From Chloroflexota bacterium (GTDB lineage Bacteria; Chloroflexota; Anaerolineae; UBA7937; B3-Chlor): a stretch of DNA of 51,991 nt. A program made the position numbers and the translations under genes. The DNA lies in assembly GCA_030613785.1 (NCBI GenBank), contig JAUWLF010000019.1, forward strand, positions 1-51,991, read 5' to 3'. The notes under the pieces were generated by a model. The model had not been told where the DNA came from, searched no databases, and was given only the letters and a program-made list of their open reading frames with translations. Numbering within the stretch: the stretch's first letter is position 1; every line of letters starts with the position of its first letter. Positions 43,980 to 51,991 of the stretch are shown here, in pieces.

Positions 43980-45173
43980 GTGACCCAGCTAGACCATGAG
44001 CAGAAAATGGCACTGATGGCGATGACAGGACACGATTCTCGCTCACGGATATTGATGATAGCCCCCCGGATGTTGACGCCTAACATAGATGGTGGCTCCT
44101 TGAGGATGTATCATCTAACGGCGATCCTGAAGGATCTATCCTACCGAGTGACCTTTGTCCCAAGTTTCCCTAACTCTTGGCCTCCGTATACCAGTCGTCT
44201 GCAAGAGGATACTGAGCATTTGCAGAAGTCAGGGGTGGAGGTCCCGCCCACTTCAACTACGAACCCCGTTGAGGATCACCTGCAGCGAAATGGCAAGCGG
44301 TATGCAATCGTGATACTAGGAGAGGAGTACGTGGCAGCCAAGCATATCGCTAGCATTCGCAAGTATTGCCCTCAAGCCATGATTGCGTTTGACACTGGGG
44401 ACCTTCATTACCTGCGCCACTACCGCGAGGCGAGGGTCACTGGCAACGTCCGGGCGCTAAGAAGGGCCTTGCAGAGCAAGACACGAGTTCTTGCGGTTGC
44501 CAGAGAGGCAGATTGCACCTTCGTGGTCAGTCCAGTCGACAGAGCAATCCTAGAGAAGGATTGCCCTGAAGTTCGGACTTATGTGATCTCCAGCATTCAC
44601 GAGGTGCACGGTTCCGCCAAACCGTTTGCAGACCGCCAAGACATGCTATTCATCGGTTCATTTCAACATGCTCCCAATCTGGATGCCGTCAATTACCTTG
44701 TAGATGAAATCTACCCTCTGATCAGGAAAGAGATTGCCGGCCTGCGGCTTTGCATTATTGGAGGTGATCCACCAGTTTCTATCAAGAGCTTGAGTTGCAG
44801 CGATATCATTGTCACAGGCTATGTTCCCGATCTAGCTCAGTACTTCGACAACTGCAGGGTTTCCGTCGCCCCCCTCCGTTTTGGAGCGGGTGTGAAGGGC
44901 AAGGTGCTGACGAGCATGAGCTATGGAGTGCCAGTCGTGGCCTCCTCGATTGCTGCGGAGGGCATGTACCTCACTGATGGGAAAGATGTGCTTGTGGCGG
45001 ACAATCCGATCGATTTCTGCGACGCTGTGGTAAGCCTCTGTGAAGACGAAAGCTTGTGGAATGATCTTTCAAGGAATGGTGCCAATGTAGTATCCGAACA
45101 CTTCTCATTCAGGGCCGTTCGAGCAAAGCTGCTCGAATGGCTGGTGAGCATGGAGGGTGGCGAGCGCCCATGA
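43980..45173 (+). CDS. GT4-like (GT-B) glycosyltransferase
   Basis: A 397-residue GT-B enzyme: ILMIAPRMLTPNIDGGSLRMYHL at the N terminus (in part), CTFVVSPVDRAIL mid-way, then FIGSFQHAPNLDAVNYLVDEIYPLI (in part), IVTGYVPDLAQYF and SVAPLRFGAGVKGKVLTSMSYGVPVVAS, with the E/G-rich nucleotide-binding loop. Transfers a sugar from a nucleotide donor in the cytosol. GTG at 43980 opens the frame; ATG 44007 is an alternative, and neither has a clear ribosome site. The stop overlaps the next ATG by four bases. The DNA here looks less G+C-rich than the left part of the island. Confidence 0.87.
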   Translation: MTQLDHEQKMALMAMTGHDSRSRILMIAPRMLTPNIDGGSLRMYHLTAILKDLSYRVTFVPSFPNSWPPYTSRLQEDTEHLQKSGVEVPPTSTTNPVEDHLQRNGKRYAIVILGEEYVAAKHIASIRKYCPQAMIAFDTGDLHYLRHYREARVTGNVRALRRALQSKTRVLAVAREADCTFVVSPVDRAILEKDCPEVRTYVISSIHEVHGSAKPFADRQDMLFIGSFQHAPNLDAVNYLVDEIYPLIRKEIAGLRLCIIGGDPPVSIKSLSCSDIIVTGYVPDLAQYFDNCRVSVAPLRFGAGVKGKVLTSMSYGVPVVASSIAAEGMYLTDGKDVLVADNPIDFCDAVVSLCEDESLWNDLSRNGANVVSEHFSFRAVRAKLLEWLVSMEGGERP

Positions 45174-45889
45174 ACAAGTCCCTGGTGAGCGTTGTAGTCG
45201 CGGTGAAGAACGGAGAACGCTTCTTGGCCGCGGCCATCAATAGTGTGCTTGAGCAAGACTATGAACCGCTTGAAATCATTGTTGTGGATGGCCAATCCGT
45301 TGATGGAACTGGGACGATTGCCAAATCCTTCAAAGAAGTTCGTTACATCCGCCAAGTTGATCAGGGCGTTGCTGACGCTTGGAACGTCGGAATTGATGCC
45401 TCTGGTGGGGAGTTCATAGCTTTCTTGTCGCACGACGATCTCTGGACGCCCGACAAGCTGAGCGTCCAAGTCAATTACCTTGTTGACCACCCGGAAATCC
45501 AGTATAACGTCGCTAAGGTGAAGTTCTTTCTGGAACGAGGCTGCTCCATTCCTCCTGGGTTTAGGAAGGGTCTGTTGGAGGGTGGGTACGTTGGTCGCAT
45601 AATGGAAACACTGGTTTCGCGTAGGTCAGCCTTTGATATCGTAGGCAACTTCGATACTGGATTGAGCGTATCTGAGGATGCTGACTGGTTTGCGCGTGCG
45701 AAAGACAAGAATGTGCCGATGGCGGTAATGCCCGAAGTTCTGCTGCATAAACGCGTTCACGACGCCAATCTCTCGCTTAGAGCAGTTCAAGAGACCCAGC
45801 AGAACTTGCTGAGAGTGCTGAGACAATCGATTGTGCGTCAACGTAGGCACAAGCCGAAAGCATACAATAGCAGAGACTGCATTGAGTGA
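45170..45889 (+). CDS. GT2 family glycosyltransferase, tandem copy 1
   Basis: A 239-residue GT2: VSVVVAVKNGERFLAAAINS, IIVVDGQSVDGT, GGEFIAFLSHDDLW (SHDD in place of DxD) and VSEDADWFARA. The first of three neighbouring GT2 genes that share layout and the LWxPxKLSVQ stretch. ATG at 45170 overlaps the GT4-like stop (ATGA) and starts the fold. Confidence 0.87.
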   Translation: MNKSLVSVVVAVKNGERFLAAAINSVLEQDYEPLEIIVVDGQSVDGTGTIAKSFKEVRYIRQVDQGVADAWNVGIDASGGEFIAFLSHDDLWTPDKLSVQVNYLVDHPEIQYNVAKVKFFLERGCSIPPGFRKGLLEGGYVGRIMETLVSRRSAFDIVGNFDTGLSVSEDADWFARAKDKNVPMAVMPEVLLHKRVHDANLSLRAVQETQQNLLRVLRQSIVRQRRHKPKAYNSRDCIE

Positions 45890-45961
45890 CCTCTCAACAA
45901 ATGATCTTGACGCCAGGTCGTAACCCTTCCTATTGGCAGCTGGTGGAGCAAGACTGGTCAA

Positions 45962-46726
45962 ATGGCTGACGTGCTTGCGGAGCGGGCGACAGATGTTGAC
46001 AAGCCGCTGGTTAGCGTGATACTAGCGGTCTATAACTACGAGCGATACCTGGCCGAAGCGATCGAAAGCGTGCTAGCCCAGAGCTATCGACCAATCGAGA
46101 TCATCGTCATCGATGATGGTTCCACTGACGGGACCGCCCAAGTCGCTCGCTCCTATGAGGAGGTTCGATACGTCCACCAGACGAACCAAGGCCACGCAGC
46201 GGCGATGAATGCCGGCATCAAAGCCGCGCAGGGGGAGTTCATTGCCTTTCTTGACGCCGATGATCTGTGGGCGCCCAACAAATTGAGTGTGCAAATGGAT
46301 TATCTTCTTCAGCACCGTCACGTGGGCTATATCATTGCCAAGATGCAGAATTTCCTTGAGCCAGGTGCCCAGTTACCGCGGCGTGCGACAAAGGACCTCC
46401 AACTCAGCGAGTATGTGGCCTTGAGTGTTGGCACCCTCGTTGCCCGCAAGACCGTTTTCGAACTGGTTGGTGACTTTGACACAACTTTCCGATACGCCAA
46501 GGATGTGGACTGGTTTGTTCGGGCTAAGGAAGCCGGTGTCCGCATGGGGGTCATGCCTGAGATTCTTCTGTATAGGCGTCTTCATGAGTCCAACCGCTCC
46601 TATCGGACGCAAGCAAGGGCCTCAGAATTCTTGCAGGTCGTAAAATCGGCAATTGCCCGCAAGCGCGATGGTGATTCCGGCCGAGAATTGCAGAAGGATA
46701 ATGATGCACAACGAGCTACTGATTAG
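45962..46726 (+). CDS. GT2 family glycosyltransferase, tandem copy 2
   Basis: A 254-residue GT2: VSVILAVYNYERYLAEAIES, IIVIDDGSTDGT, QGEFIAFLDADDLW (DAD metal site), YAKDVDWFVRA. It is a paralogue of the genes on either side (copy 1: LWTPDKLSVQ; this: LWAPNKLSVQ). A GGAG lies 13 bases before the ATG. It overlaps the next gene by 23 bp. Confidence 0.9.
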   Translation: MADVLAERATDVDKPLVSVILAVYNYERYLAEAIESVLAQSYRPIEIIVIDDGSTDGTAQVARSYEEVRYVHQTNQGHAAAMNAGIKAAQGEFIAFLDADDLWAPNKLSVQMDYLLQHRHVGYIIAKMQNFLEPGAQLPRRATKDLQLSEYVALSVGTLVARKTVFELVGDFDTTFRYAKDVDWFVRAKEAGVRMGVMPEILLYRRLHESNRSYRTQARASEFLQVVKSAIARKRDGDSGRELQKDNDAQRATD

Positions 46727-47426
46727 TGTGGTGATTCCAGTCCACAACTGTGAGCGCTACTTGGCTGAAGCCATCGAAAGTGTACTCGCCCAAACCTACC
46801 GGCCGATCGAAATCATCGTGGTGGACGACGGCTCGACGGATGGGAGCGCCGATATTGCAAAGCGCTTTGTCCCACCCGTGCGATACTGCTGCCAGATGCA
46901 CCGTGGTGCCGGTGCTGCCCGGAACCGGGGCATAGAACGCGCAGGAGGAAGTTTCTTCGCCTTCTTGGATGCCGATGATCTTTGGATGAAAGGTAAACTG
47001 GCCCGCCAGATGGCGGCCTTTCGTGAGCATCCCGAACTGGAAATCGTATTCGGCTTTGTTGAACAGTTTCACAGCCCGGAACTGGATCGCGATCTGAAGG
47101 ATAGGATCCGCTATCCTGCTGAGACAATGCCAGGCTATATGCCTGGCGCAATGCTGGTCAGACGGGATGCTTTCCTTCGCGTAGGCCCGTTCGAAACCAA
47201 GTGGCAGGTGGGAGAGTTCGTGGACTGGTATTCACGGGCACTGGAGCAGGGTCTCAAGAGCTTCGTGGTGCCGCAGACGATCGTGAGAAGGCGGCTACAC
47301 AGGGACAATCTGGGCATTCGAGAGCGTGATTCGCAGATGGACTATTTGCGAGTCTTGAAGGCATCTCTTGATCGGCGACGCAAGACGACTCCTCCTGGAC
47401 AAGGTAATGGAAGTGAGTCCCGGTAG
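46704..47426 (+). CDS. GT2 family glycosyltransferase, tandem copy 3
   Basis: A 240-residue GT2: ISVVIPVHNCERYLAEAIES, IIVVDDGSTDGS, GAGAARNRGIERAGGSFF, AFLDADDLW. It shares with copy 2 the run LAEAIESVLAQ(S/T)YRPIEII. The frame opens at 46653, but AAGGA five bases before the ATG at 46704 makes this the likely start, inside the end of copy 2. Confidence 0.9.
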   Translation: MHNELLISVVIPVHNCERYLAEAIESVLAQTYRPIEIIVVDDGSTDGSADIAKRFVPPVRYCCQMHRGAGAARNRGIERAGGSFFAFLDADDLWMKGKLARQMAAFREHPELEIVFGFVEQFHSPELDRDLKDRIRYPAETMPGYMPGAMLVRRDAFLRVGPFETKWQVGEFVDWYSRALEQGLKSFVVPQTIVRRRLHRDNLGIRERDSQMDYLRVLKASLDRRRKTTPPGQGNGSESR

Positions 47427-47445
47427 TGATAGCTGACTATTGCTT

Positions 47446-49182
47446 ATGAACACTCAGGCTTGGCGATACTACAGCAAGTTCTACGAGGGAGCCCATCGTC
47501 CTCTTCTCCTGACTCTTGTTCTCTCAACTGGACAATCCCTCTTGCATCTGCCTATTCTCTTACTAGTTCGTTATGCCTTCGACGATGTAATTCCCTCCGG
47601 CAATCTCCCTCTTCTGGCACTCATTGGCGCGGTCACTGCCCTTCTTTACCTCATAGTCGGTGCCTCTACTCTCTATACACGGCACCTGATACTCACGACT
47701 AGCAAACTCGCCATCCAACGCCTTCGAGACGAGATGTTGAAGAAATTCTACACCTTCTCTCGCACGCACTACAGCCAGGCGGATCGAAGCAGATTGCATA
47801 CCATCATGGTCCAGGATACAGAGCGTCTGGATATCATGACCAATGCCTTGATTGCACAACTGATACCATCTCTCCTCTCCGCTCTCTTCCTTAGTGCAAT
47901 CTTGGTATATCTCAATTGGCTTCTGTTCCTAGTGATGCTCAGCATCGTCCCTCTCCTTTTCGTGGTGAGCAGATCACTTGGGAAAATGGTGAGAAAACGA
48001 ATCCACATCTTCCATCGCTCCTTCGAGACATTCAGCAAAGGGACGTTGTTTGTCTTGCAAATGATGGACCTAACTCGGATGCAATCGGCCGAACACTTTG
48101 AAATCGAGAGGCAAAGAGAATACCTGGAGGAACTGCGTCTCACCAGTGGTCGAATGGCCTGGCTAAGAACCGCCTATAGCGTGATTCAGAGCACGATAGT
48201 AGCCACCATGGGTATCATCATTTTGATCGTGGGTGGAGGAGCCATTGCTACAGGAATCATGACCCTGGGCGGACTTCTTTCGTTCTATGCTGCGGTTGCT
48301 TTGTTGAAGCCCCATCTAGACACGGTGTCGCTTTGCATTCCTCAAATCATCGAGGGCAATGAATCACTGACTACCTTGTACGATCTACTGGAGACAAAGG
48401 GGTTGAGACCCTATTCTGGCACAAAACGAATAGAGTTCACTGGAAAGATTCGCTTGGAGTCCGTGCATTTCCAATACAAAGACCGCCCGGTCTTACGGGA
48501 CGTCGATCTCAACATTGGTCCAGGTGCCACCGTGGCTATAGTTGGCCCGAACGGGTCCGGCAAGACCACAATAGCCAATCTCATTCTAGGGTTCTATCGT
48601 CCCCAGAAAGGGCGGCTGTATGCAGATGACCATCCCTTCAATGAATTGGACATCATTCACTTGCGTCGCCATATCGGAGTCGTGCCGCAAGACCCGATCA
48701 TATTCCCGGGAAGGATTCTGGAGAACATTACGTATGGCCGTCCCGATGCCAGTATTCAGCAAATCATGGAAGCATCTGAGCTAGCGACGGCCCATGAATT
48801 CATTCAGGAACTGCCTCAGGGGTACGAAACATTTGTGGGAGAGCACGGAGTGCTGCTTTCTGGTGGAGAGTGCCAACGGATTGCGCTTGCGCGGGCATTT
48901 CTGCGCCAACCGAGGCTTCTAATCCTTGACGAGCCCACCAATCATCTCGATCGTGCGGCCGTGCAACAACTGATCAGGAACCTCAAGAGTCCAGACAGTG
49001 CCCCGGCAATCCTGATCATTGGCCATGATATGGACATCGTAAGCGAGGCCCAATACGTTTACCTCCTGCGAGAAGGGTGCGTTGTGGCTGGTGGGCATCC
49101 CACAGCGGTCCTTGATGAGGAAGGTCTCTGGAGAGAGCCGCTGGACAGTAAAGGGACGGTCCGTGAACACGAGACAGTCTGA
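47446..49182 (+). CDS. ABC transporter, fused permease and ATPase (exporter)
   Basis: A 578-residue half-transporter. Residues 1-~310 form a six-helix type IV exporter membrane domain. The ATPase domain has Walker A VGPNGSGKTT, Q-loop VVPQDPI, signature LSGGECQR, Walker B LLILDEPT and the H-loop IIGHDMD. It lacks an N-terminal C39 peptidase. It would work as a dimer exporting lipid-linked glycan or a peptide. ATG 47446 is used; no good ribosome site was seen. It is visibly more A+T-rich than the left half of the island. Overlaps the nucleotidyltransferase-fold gene by 20 bp. Confidence 0.92.
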   Translation: MNTQAWRYYSKFYEGAHRPLLLTLVLSTGQSLLHLPILLLVRYAFDDVIPSGNLPLLALIGAVTALLYLIVGASTLYTRHLILTTSKLAIQRLRDEMLKKFYTFSRTHYSQADRSRLHTIMVQDTERLDIMTNALIAQLIPSLLSALFLSAILVYLNWLLFLVMLSIVPLLFVVSRSLGKMVRKRIHIFHRSFETFSKGTLFVLQMMDLTRMQSAEHFEIERQREYLEELRLTSGRMAWLRTAYSVIQSTIVATMGIIILIVGGGAIATGIMTLGGLLSFYAAVALLKPHLDTVSLCIPQIIEGNESLTTLYDLLETKGLRPYSGTKRIEFTGKIRLESVHFQYKDRPVLRDVDLNIGPGATVAIVGPNGSGKTTIANLILGFYRPQKGRLYADDHPFNELDIIHLRRHIGVVPQDPIIFPGRILENITYGRPDASIQQIMEASELATAHEFIQELPQGYETFVGEHGVLLSGGECQRIALARAFLRQPRLLILDEPTNHLDRAAVQQLIRNLKSPDSAPAILIIGHDMDIVSEAQYVYLLREGCVVAGGHPTAVLDEEGLWREPLDSKGTVREHETV

Positions 49183-50353
49183 CGAGGAACTCTGGCCCAC
49201 CAGCCAGCAAGAACTGCTCTTGCGGGCTGCGCTGCTTCGGGGAAAGGACGCTATTCAGGCCTGGGATGAGTGGGCATCGAGCGCTGATATTGGCCGACTC
49301 GGTGCAGGGTCGGTAGGGTTGCTGCCGCTTCTCTATCGAAACCTACTCGATCACGGAGTAAGCAATCCGCTGATGAACACGCTCAAGGGGGTCTATCGAC
49401 TGACGTGGTACAAGAACCAGATATCGCTCCACAAACTGGCTAGTATGTTGCGCCTTTTTGAGCAGGCTGGCATGCAGACGATGATACTGAAGGGAGCAGC
49501 ACTAACCTTACTTCATTACCAAGACTTCGGTCTCCGCGGCATGGGTGATGTTGACGTGCTCGTTCACACCAGACACGCTTCGCCGGCAATCAATCTGCTG
49601 ACCGAGCGGGGCTGGAAGCCGAAGGTCAGACCACTACAAGCATTTACAGAAGAGTACTTCTATTTGAGCCAGTCTGATGCGTTCGGGGATGGCGCTGGTA
49701 GTGAATTCGATCTTCACTGGCACGTGCTGCTTGAGTGCTGCTACACAGGTGCAGATGACGACTTCTGGGATGCGGCAGTATCGACGCAGGTTCGAACTGC
49801 GCCGACCAATGCCATGAATCCAACCGATCAGTTGTTGCACGTGTGCGTACATGGCATGCGTTGGCATGGTCAGGCGCCGCTAATCTGGATAGCCGATGCG
49901 ATGACTATTCTGAACTCTTCTCAAACTGAGATTGATTGGGATCGATTGCTGACTCAGGCGCAGAAGCGGCGTCTGATTGTCCCATTGAGACATGCCCTGA
50001 GCTATTTGAGAGATACATTGGCTGCTCCGATCCCACTGGCCCTCTTGCAGCGCATGCAGCAACTGCCTGTGTCGAGATTTGAGATCATGGAGTATGAGAG
50101 CCGAGGCGGGCTAAGCGAACTGGCAGGACCACTCCACAAGCTTCGGTTTTGGTACCTGCGGTACGCTCGGGTGGCAAGCAGCGGCAGCCTGAAAGGCAGA
50201 CGTATTGGGCTTCCACGGTACCTCCAATATGTTTGGAACGTGGATCATCTATGGCAAGTGCCATTCTACGCAGTCTCTGGCACAGTACGTAGCGTCTGCC
50301 GAATGGCGGCCTCCCTCGGGAGGCAATTGGCTAGTAACTCATTCCCAAAGTGA
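49163..50353 (+). CDS. nucleotidyltransferase-fold family protein (NTP_transf_5-like)
   Basis: A 396-residue protein with the NTase core LKGAALTLLHYQDFGLRGMGDVDVLV: the G(M)GDVD pair provides the metal-binding Asp residues. EFDLHWHVLL supplies the third acidic/His region. Members are regular partners of PqqD and HprK in lasso-peptide and glycan loci; the reaction is not established. The GTG at 49163 has AAGGGA seven bases upstream; the frame is open earlier (49082) but only inside the ABC gene. Confidence 0.83.
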   Translation: MNTRQSDEELWPTSQQELLLRAALLRGKDAIQAWDEWASSADIGRLGAGSVGLLPLLYRNLLDHGVSNPLMNTLKGVYRLTWYKNQISLHKLASMLRLFEQAGMQTMILKGAALTLLHYQDFGLRGMGDVDVLVHTRHASPAINLLTERGWKPKVRPLQAFTEEYFYLSQSDAFGDGAGSEFDLHWHVLLECCYTGADDDFWDAAVSTQVRTAPTNAMNPTDQLLHVCVHGMRWHGQAPLIWIADAMTILNSSQTEIDWDRLLTQAQKRRLIVPLRHALSYLRDTLAAPIPLALLQRMQQLPVSRFEIMEYESRGGLSELAGPLHKLRFWYLRYARVASSGSLKGRRIGLPRYLQYVWNVDHLWQVPFYAVSGTVRSVCRMAASLGRQLASNSFPK

Positions 50354-50586
50354 CGATCGCGAGTCGCATCAAGTCGACTCAACTCGGCTGGTGCCTACGA
50401 CGATGTCACGCGCAAAAGGAGAATGAGAACAGTGTAGTCTGAATAGGGTCAGTATTGTCCTCCTTGATTGCTCTCGATCTAGGTTGCCATCCGGTTCTTC
50501 ACACGTGCGCTGGCCCCAATCCATCCTCGGCGCATTGACCGAGCCAAACCCCAAGTGGATGCCACGGCTCAAAGAGGGGCCGGGTC

Positions 50587-51855
50587 GTGAACGGTTTCGC
50601 GGCAGTGCTCTTCATGAGGTTCTGCGGGACGACTGTCATGATCGCCAGTGGGTTGCCCCCTATACCAAGACGGCAAGTCCGGCAATACCTGTCGGCTGTG
50701 CTCCCCTCCTTCTGCGGTTCACTCAGAGGACTGGCACAGCATATCGCCGAGTTGGCAAGAAAGGAGACCAAGATACATCTCTTTGCCCTTTCGGCGATAC
50801 TCTTGCTGGCGATTCTGCTCAGACTGTCTTTCGTCTCACAACCAATGCGGTACGACGAGTCCTTCACCTTTCTGAATTATGCATCGAGGCCGTTGCATGT
50901 TGGCCTGTCACTCTATGATAAGCCGAATAATCATCTCTTTCATACACTCTTGGTTCACATCGCATGTCTGCTCCTCGGAGACGAACCAGGGGTAATTCGT
51001 CTGCCTGCGTTGCTCGCTGGCATACTACTGGTTCCAGCATCGTACATCGCGTCGCGCATCCTGTTCAATAGGTGCGCCGCGCTCCTGACTGCAGGTCTTG
51101 TCGCCTCCTCTTCCGCGCTCGTTGAATACTCGACCAATGCACGTGGATACACACTGATCTGCTTGGTCTTCCTAGCCATTCTTGCCCTGGGAACACATCT
51201 CAAGCGAAGCAAGAATCCGGCTGCGTGGCTAATGTTCGCGGTGTTGTCTGCGCTAGGCTTCTACACAATACCGACTATGCTCTATCCCTTTGGCATAGTC
51301 GTGACCTGGCTCTTGCTCTCAGCGATCTTAGGGGACGCAAGTCTTCCTCCTCGTCCCCTGGCCAGGAACTTGCTGCTGCACATCGCGGTCACGGCAGGTC
51401 TGACATTTGTGTTGTATGTCCCACCTATTGTCGTATCTGGTCTGGCCTCAGTGACTAGCAACCGATTTGTGGCATCACAACCTTGGTCGTACTTTGCCAC
51501 GCAGTTCCCAGCCTCCCTGTACGGCGTGTGGAACCAATGGCACAGAGATATCCCCGTTGGCGTAACGCTCCTTCTCATGGTTGGATTTCTTACATCACTA
51601 GTGCTAGGGCAACGACTCACCACCCGTCGTGGCTCTATCGTGCTGGCAGTTGCCATCTGGTGCATCCCTGTCCTCCTAGTCCAGCGGGTGGTGCCCTATG
51701 TCCGCGTATGGCTGTTCTTGCTTCCACTGTATATGGCACTAGCGTCTTGGGGCCTCAGTCACGTTTTCAGGCCGATCGAGCGGATAACTAAGCACCACCA
51801 TGCAATATGGGCGATCCTCTGTGTTGTCCTCTCGTTTTCCCTGGGTCTAGAGTGA
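50587..51855 (+). CDS. GT39-like membrane glycosyltransferase, interrupted by an IS3-family element
   Basis: A 422-residue ArnT/PMT-like (GT39) membrane protein: QPMRYDESFTFLNYASRP carries the conserved DE in the first periplasmic loop, and LYDKPNNHLFHT follows. About nine hydrophobic segments are present. The frame ends at TGA 51853-51855, which is also the first three bases of the IS end. The C-terminal soluble part of GT39 proteins is missing, so the gene is broken. GTG start at 50587 with GAGGGG upstream. The 233 bp before it (50354-50586) holds nothing I can name. Confidence 0.78.
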   Translation: MNGFAAVLFMRFCGTTVMIASGLPPIPRRQVRQYLSAVLPSFCGSLRGLAQHIAELARKETKIHLFALSAILLLAILLRLSFVSQPMRYDESFTFLNYASRPLHVGLSLYDKPNNHLFHTLLVHIACLLLGDEPGVIRLPALLAGILLVPASYIASRILFNRCAALLTAGLVASSSALVEYSTNARGYTLICLVFLAILALGTHLKRSKNPAAWLMFAVLSALGFYTIPTMLYPFGIVVTWLLLSAILGDASLPPRPLARNLLLHIAVTAGLTFVLYVPPIVVSGLASVTSNRFVASQPWSYFATQFPASLYGVWNQWHRDIPVGVTLLLMVGFLTSLVLGQRLTTRRGSIVLAVAIWCIPVLLVQRVVPYVRVWLFLLPLYMALASWGLSHVFRPIERITKHHHAIWAILCVVLSFSLGLE

Positions 51856-51991
51856 CCCTCCCCTAGTTTTGTGGACACGGAGTTAGGCAAAGTTCACGCT
51901 GCTGATGATAGAGTTGCTCATAGGCCTCCGGGCTGCGATAGTCCAGCGCCGAGTGGCGCCGACGTCGATTATAGAACGCCTCGATGTAGAA
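51853..51991 (-). mobile_element. IS3-family insertion sequence, one end only
   Basis: It starts with TGACCCTCCCC and runs into GTGGACA, a terminal-repeat style of the IS3/IS150 group. It contains the 3' end of the transposase (next entry) and continues beyond the window. The target-site duplication and the other end cannot be seen. Confidence 0.8.
51863..51991 (-). CDS. IS3-family transposase (OrfB integrase core), C-terminal fragment
   Basis: The minus-strand frame, open to the window edge, gives FYIEAFYNRRRRHSALDYRS then PEAYEQ, the highly conserved C-terminal signature of IS3/IS150 OrfB DDE transposases (rve domain). It ends in a TAG at 51865-51863. 42 residues are visible. Confidence 0.92.
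   Translation of the reverse strand, partial: FYIEAFYNRRRRHSALDYRSPEAYEQLYHQQRELCLTPCPQN

Noticed and set aside
42118-50353. Complete lasso-peptide biosynthesis cluster
   Set aside because: The PqqD, HprK, ABC and NTase genes fit, but no asparagine-synthetase-like cyclase, transglutaminase-like protease or precursor is present.

Overview
The window reads as a G+C-rich bacterial chromosome segment, most likely from an uncultured Chloroflexota-type organism. That assignment is an inference from gene content: a YD-repeat RHS giant, a BTAD/SARP regulator, a response-regulator adenylate cyclase, TIR-less sulfur and selenium genes, and LarA. No marker gene proves the taxon. It falls into two unlike halves.

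Left half (1-25335) is mostly housekeeping and metabolic. It opens with the 3' part of an RHS/YD-repeat surface protein (1-4395). A long minus-strand selenium/sulfur block follows (4542-13290). In transcription order it holds a selenocysteine-lyase/cysteine-desulfurase-type enzyme, YedF, a DUF3343 protein, a YeeE/YedE transporter, a TusA-like carrier, a small protein, a DUF362 protein, a nucleoside-sugar epimerase-like SDR, a DUF1858-type protein, SelD, a calcineurin-type phosphoesterase and an MTA/SAH nucleosidase. SelD is itself a selenoprotein: its catalytic codon is an in-frame TGA followed at once by a strong hairpin. Next come a BTAD regulator divergent from a flavin-reductase-like protein, a response-regulator adenylate cyclase, and a sulfate-activation pair, CysC plus ATP sulfurylase. 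The ATP sulfurylase is fused to a type I phosphodiesterase/alkaline-phosphatase-superfamily domain. Then follow a membrane-anchored glycosidase/beta-propeller protein, a small ferredoxin-FmdB-CsoR operon with a clear inverted-repeat operator over its promoter, and LarA.

Right half (25335-51991) is an accessory surface-polysaccharide island. Its left edge coincides with an archaemetzincin gene cut off before its zinc motif. Its right edge in this window is an IS3-family element inserted into a GT39 gene. Between them, nearly everything is on the plus strand and tightly spaced: four radical SAM/SPASM-like proteins, seven GT2 enzymes, two GT87-type enzymes, a GT4-like enzyme, a GT39 enzyme, a Gfo/Idh oxidoreductase, a UDP-galactopyranose-mutase-like flavoprotein and a Wzx-type flippase. 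A PqqD-like recognition protein, an HPr-kinase-like protein, an ABC exporter and a nucleotidyltransferase-fold protein complete it. A radical SAM/GT2/GT87 set is present twice. The PqqD, HPrK, ABC and nucleotidyltransferase set resembles the accessory part of lasso-peptide loci, but I see no cyclase, protease or clear precursor. A mixed peptide/glycan system is therefore a hypothesis, not a call.

No tRNA, rRNA or CRISPR array was recognised. Several sigma-70-like promoters with 16-18 bp spacers, one intrinsic terminator, and several hairpin-rich leaders were found by eye and not folded by software.
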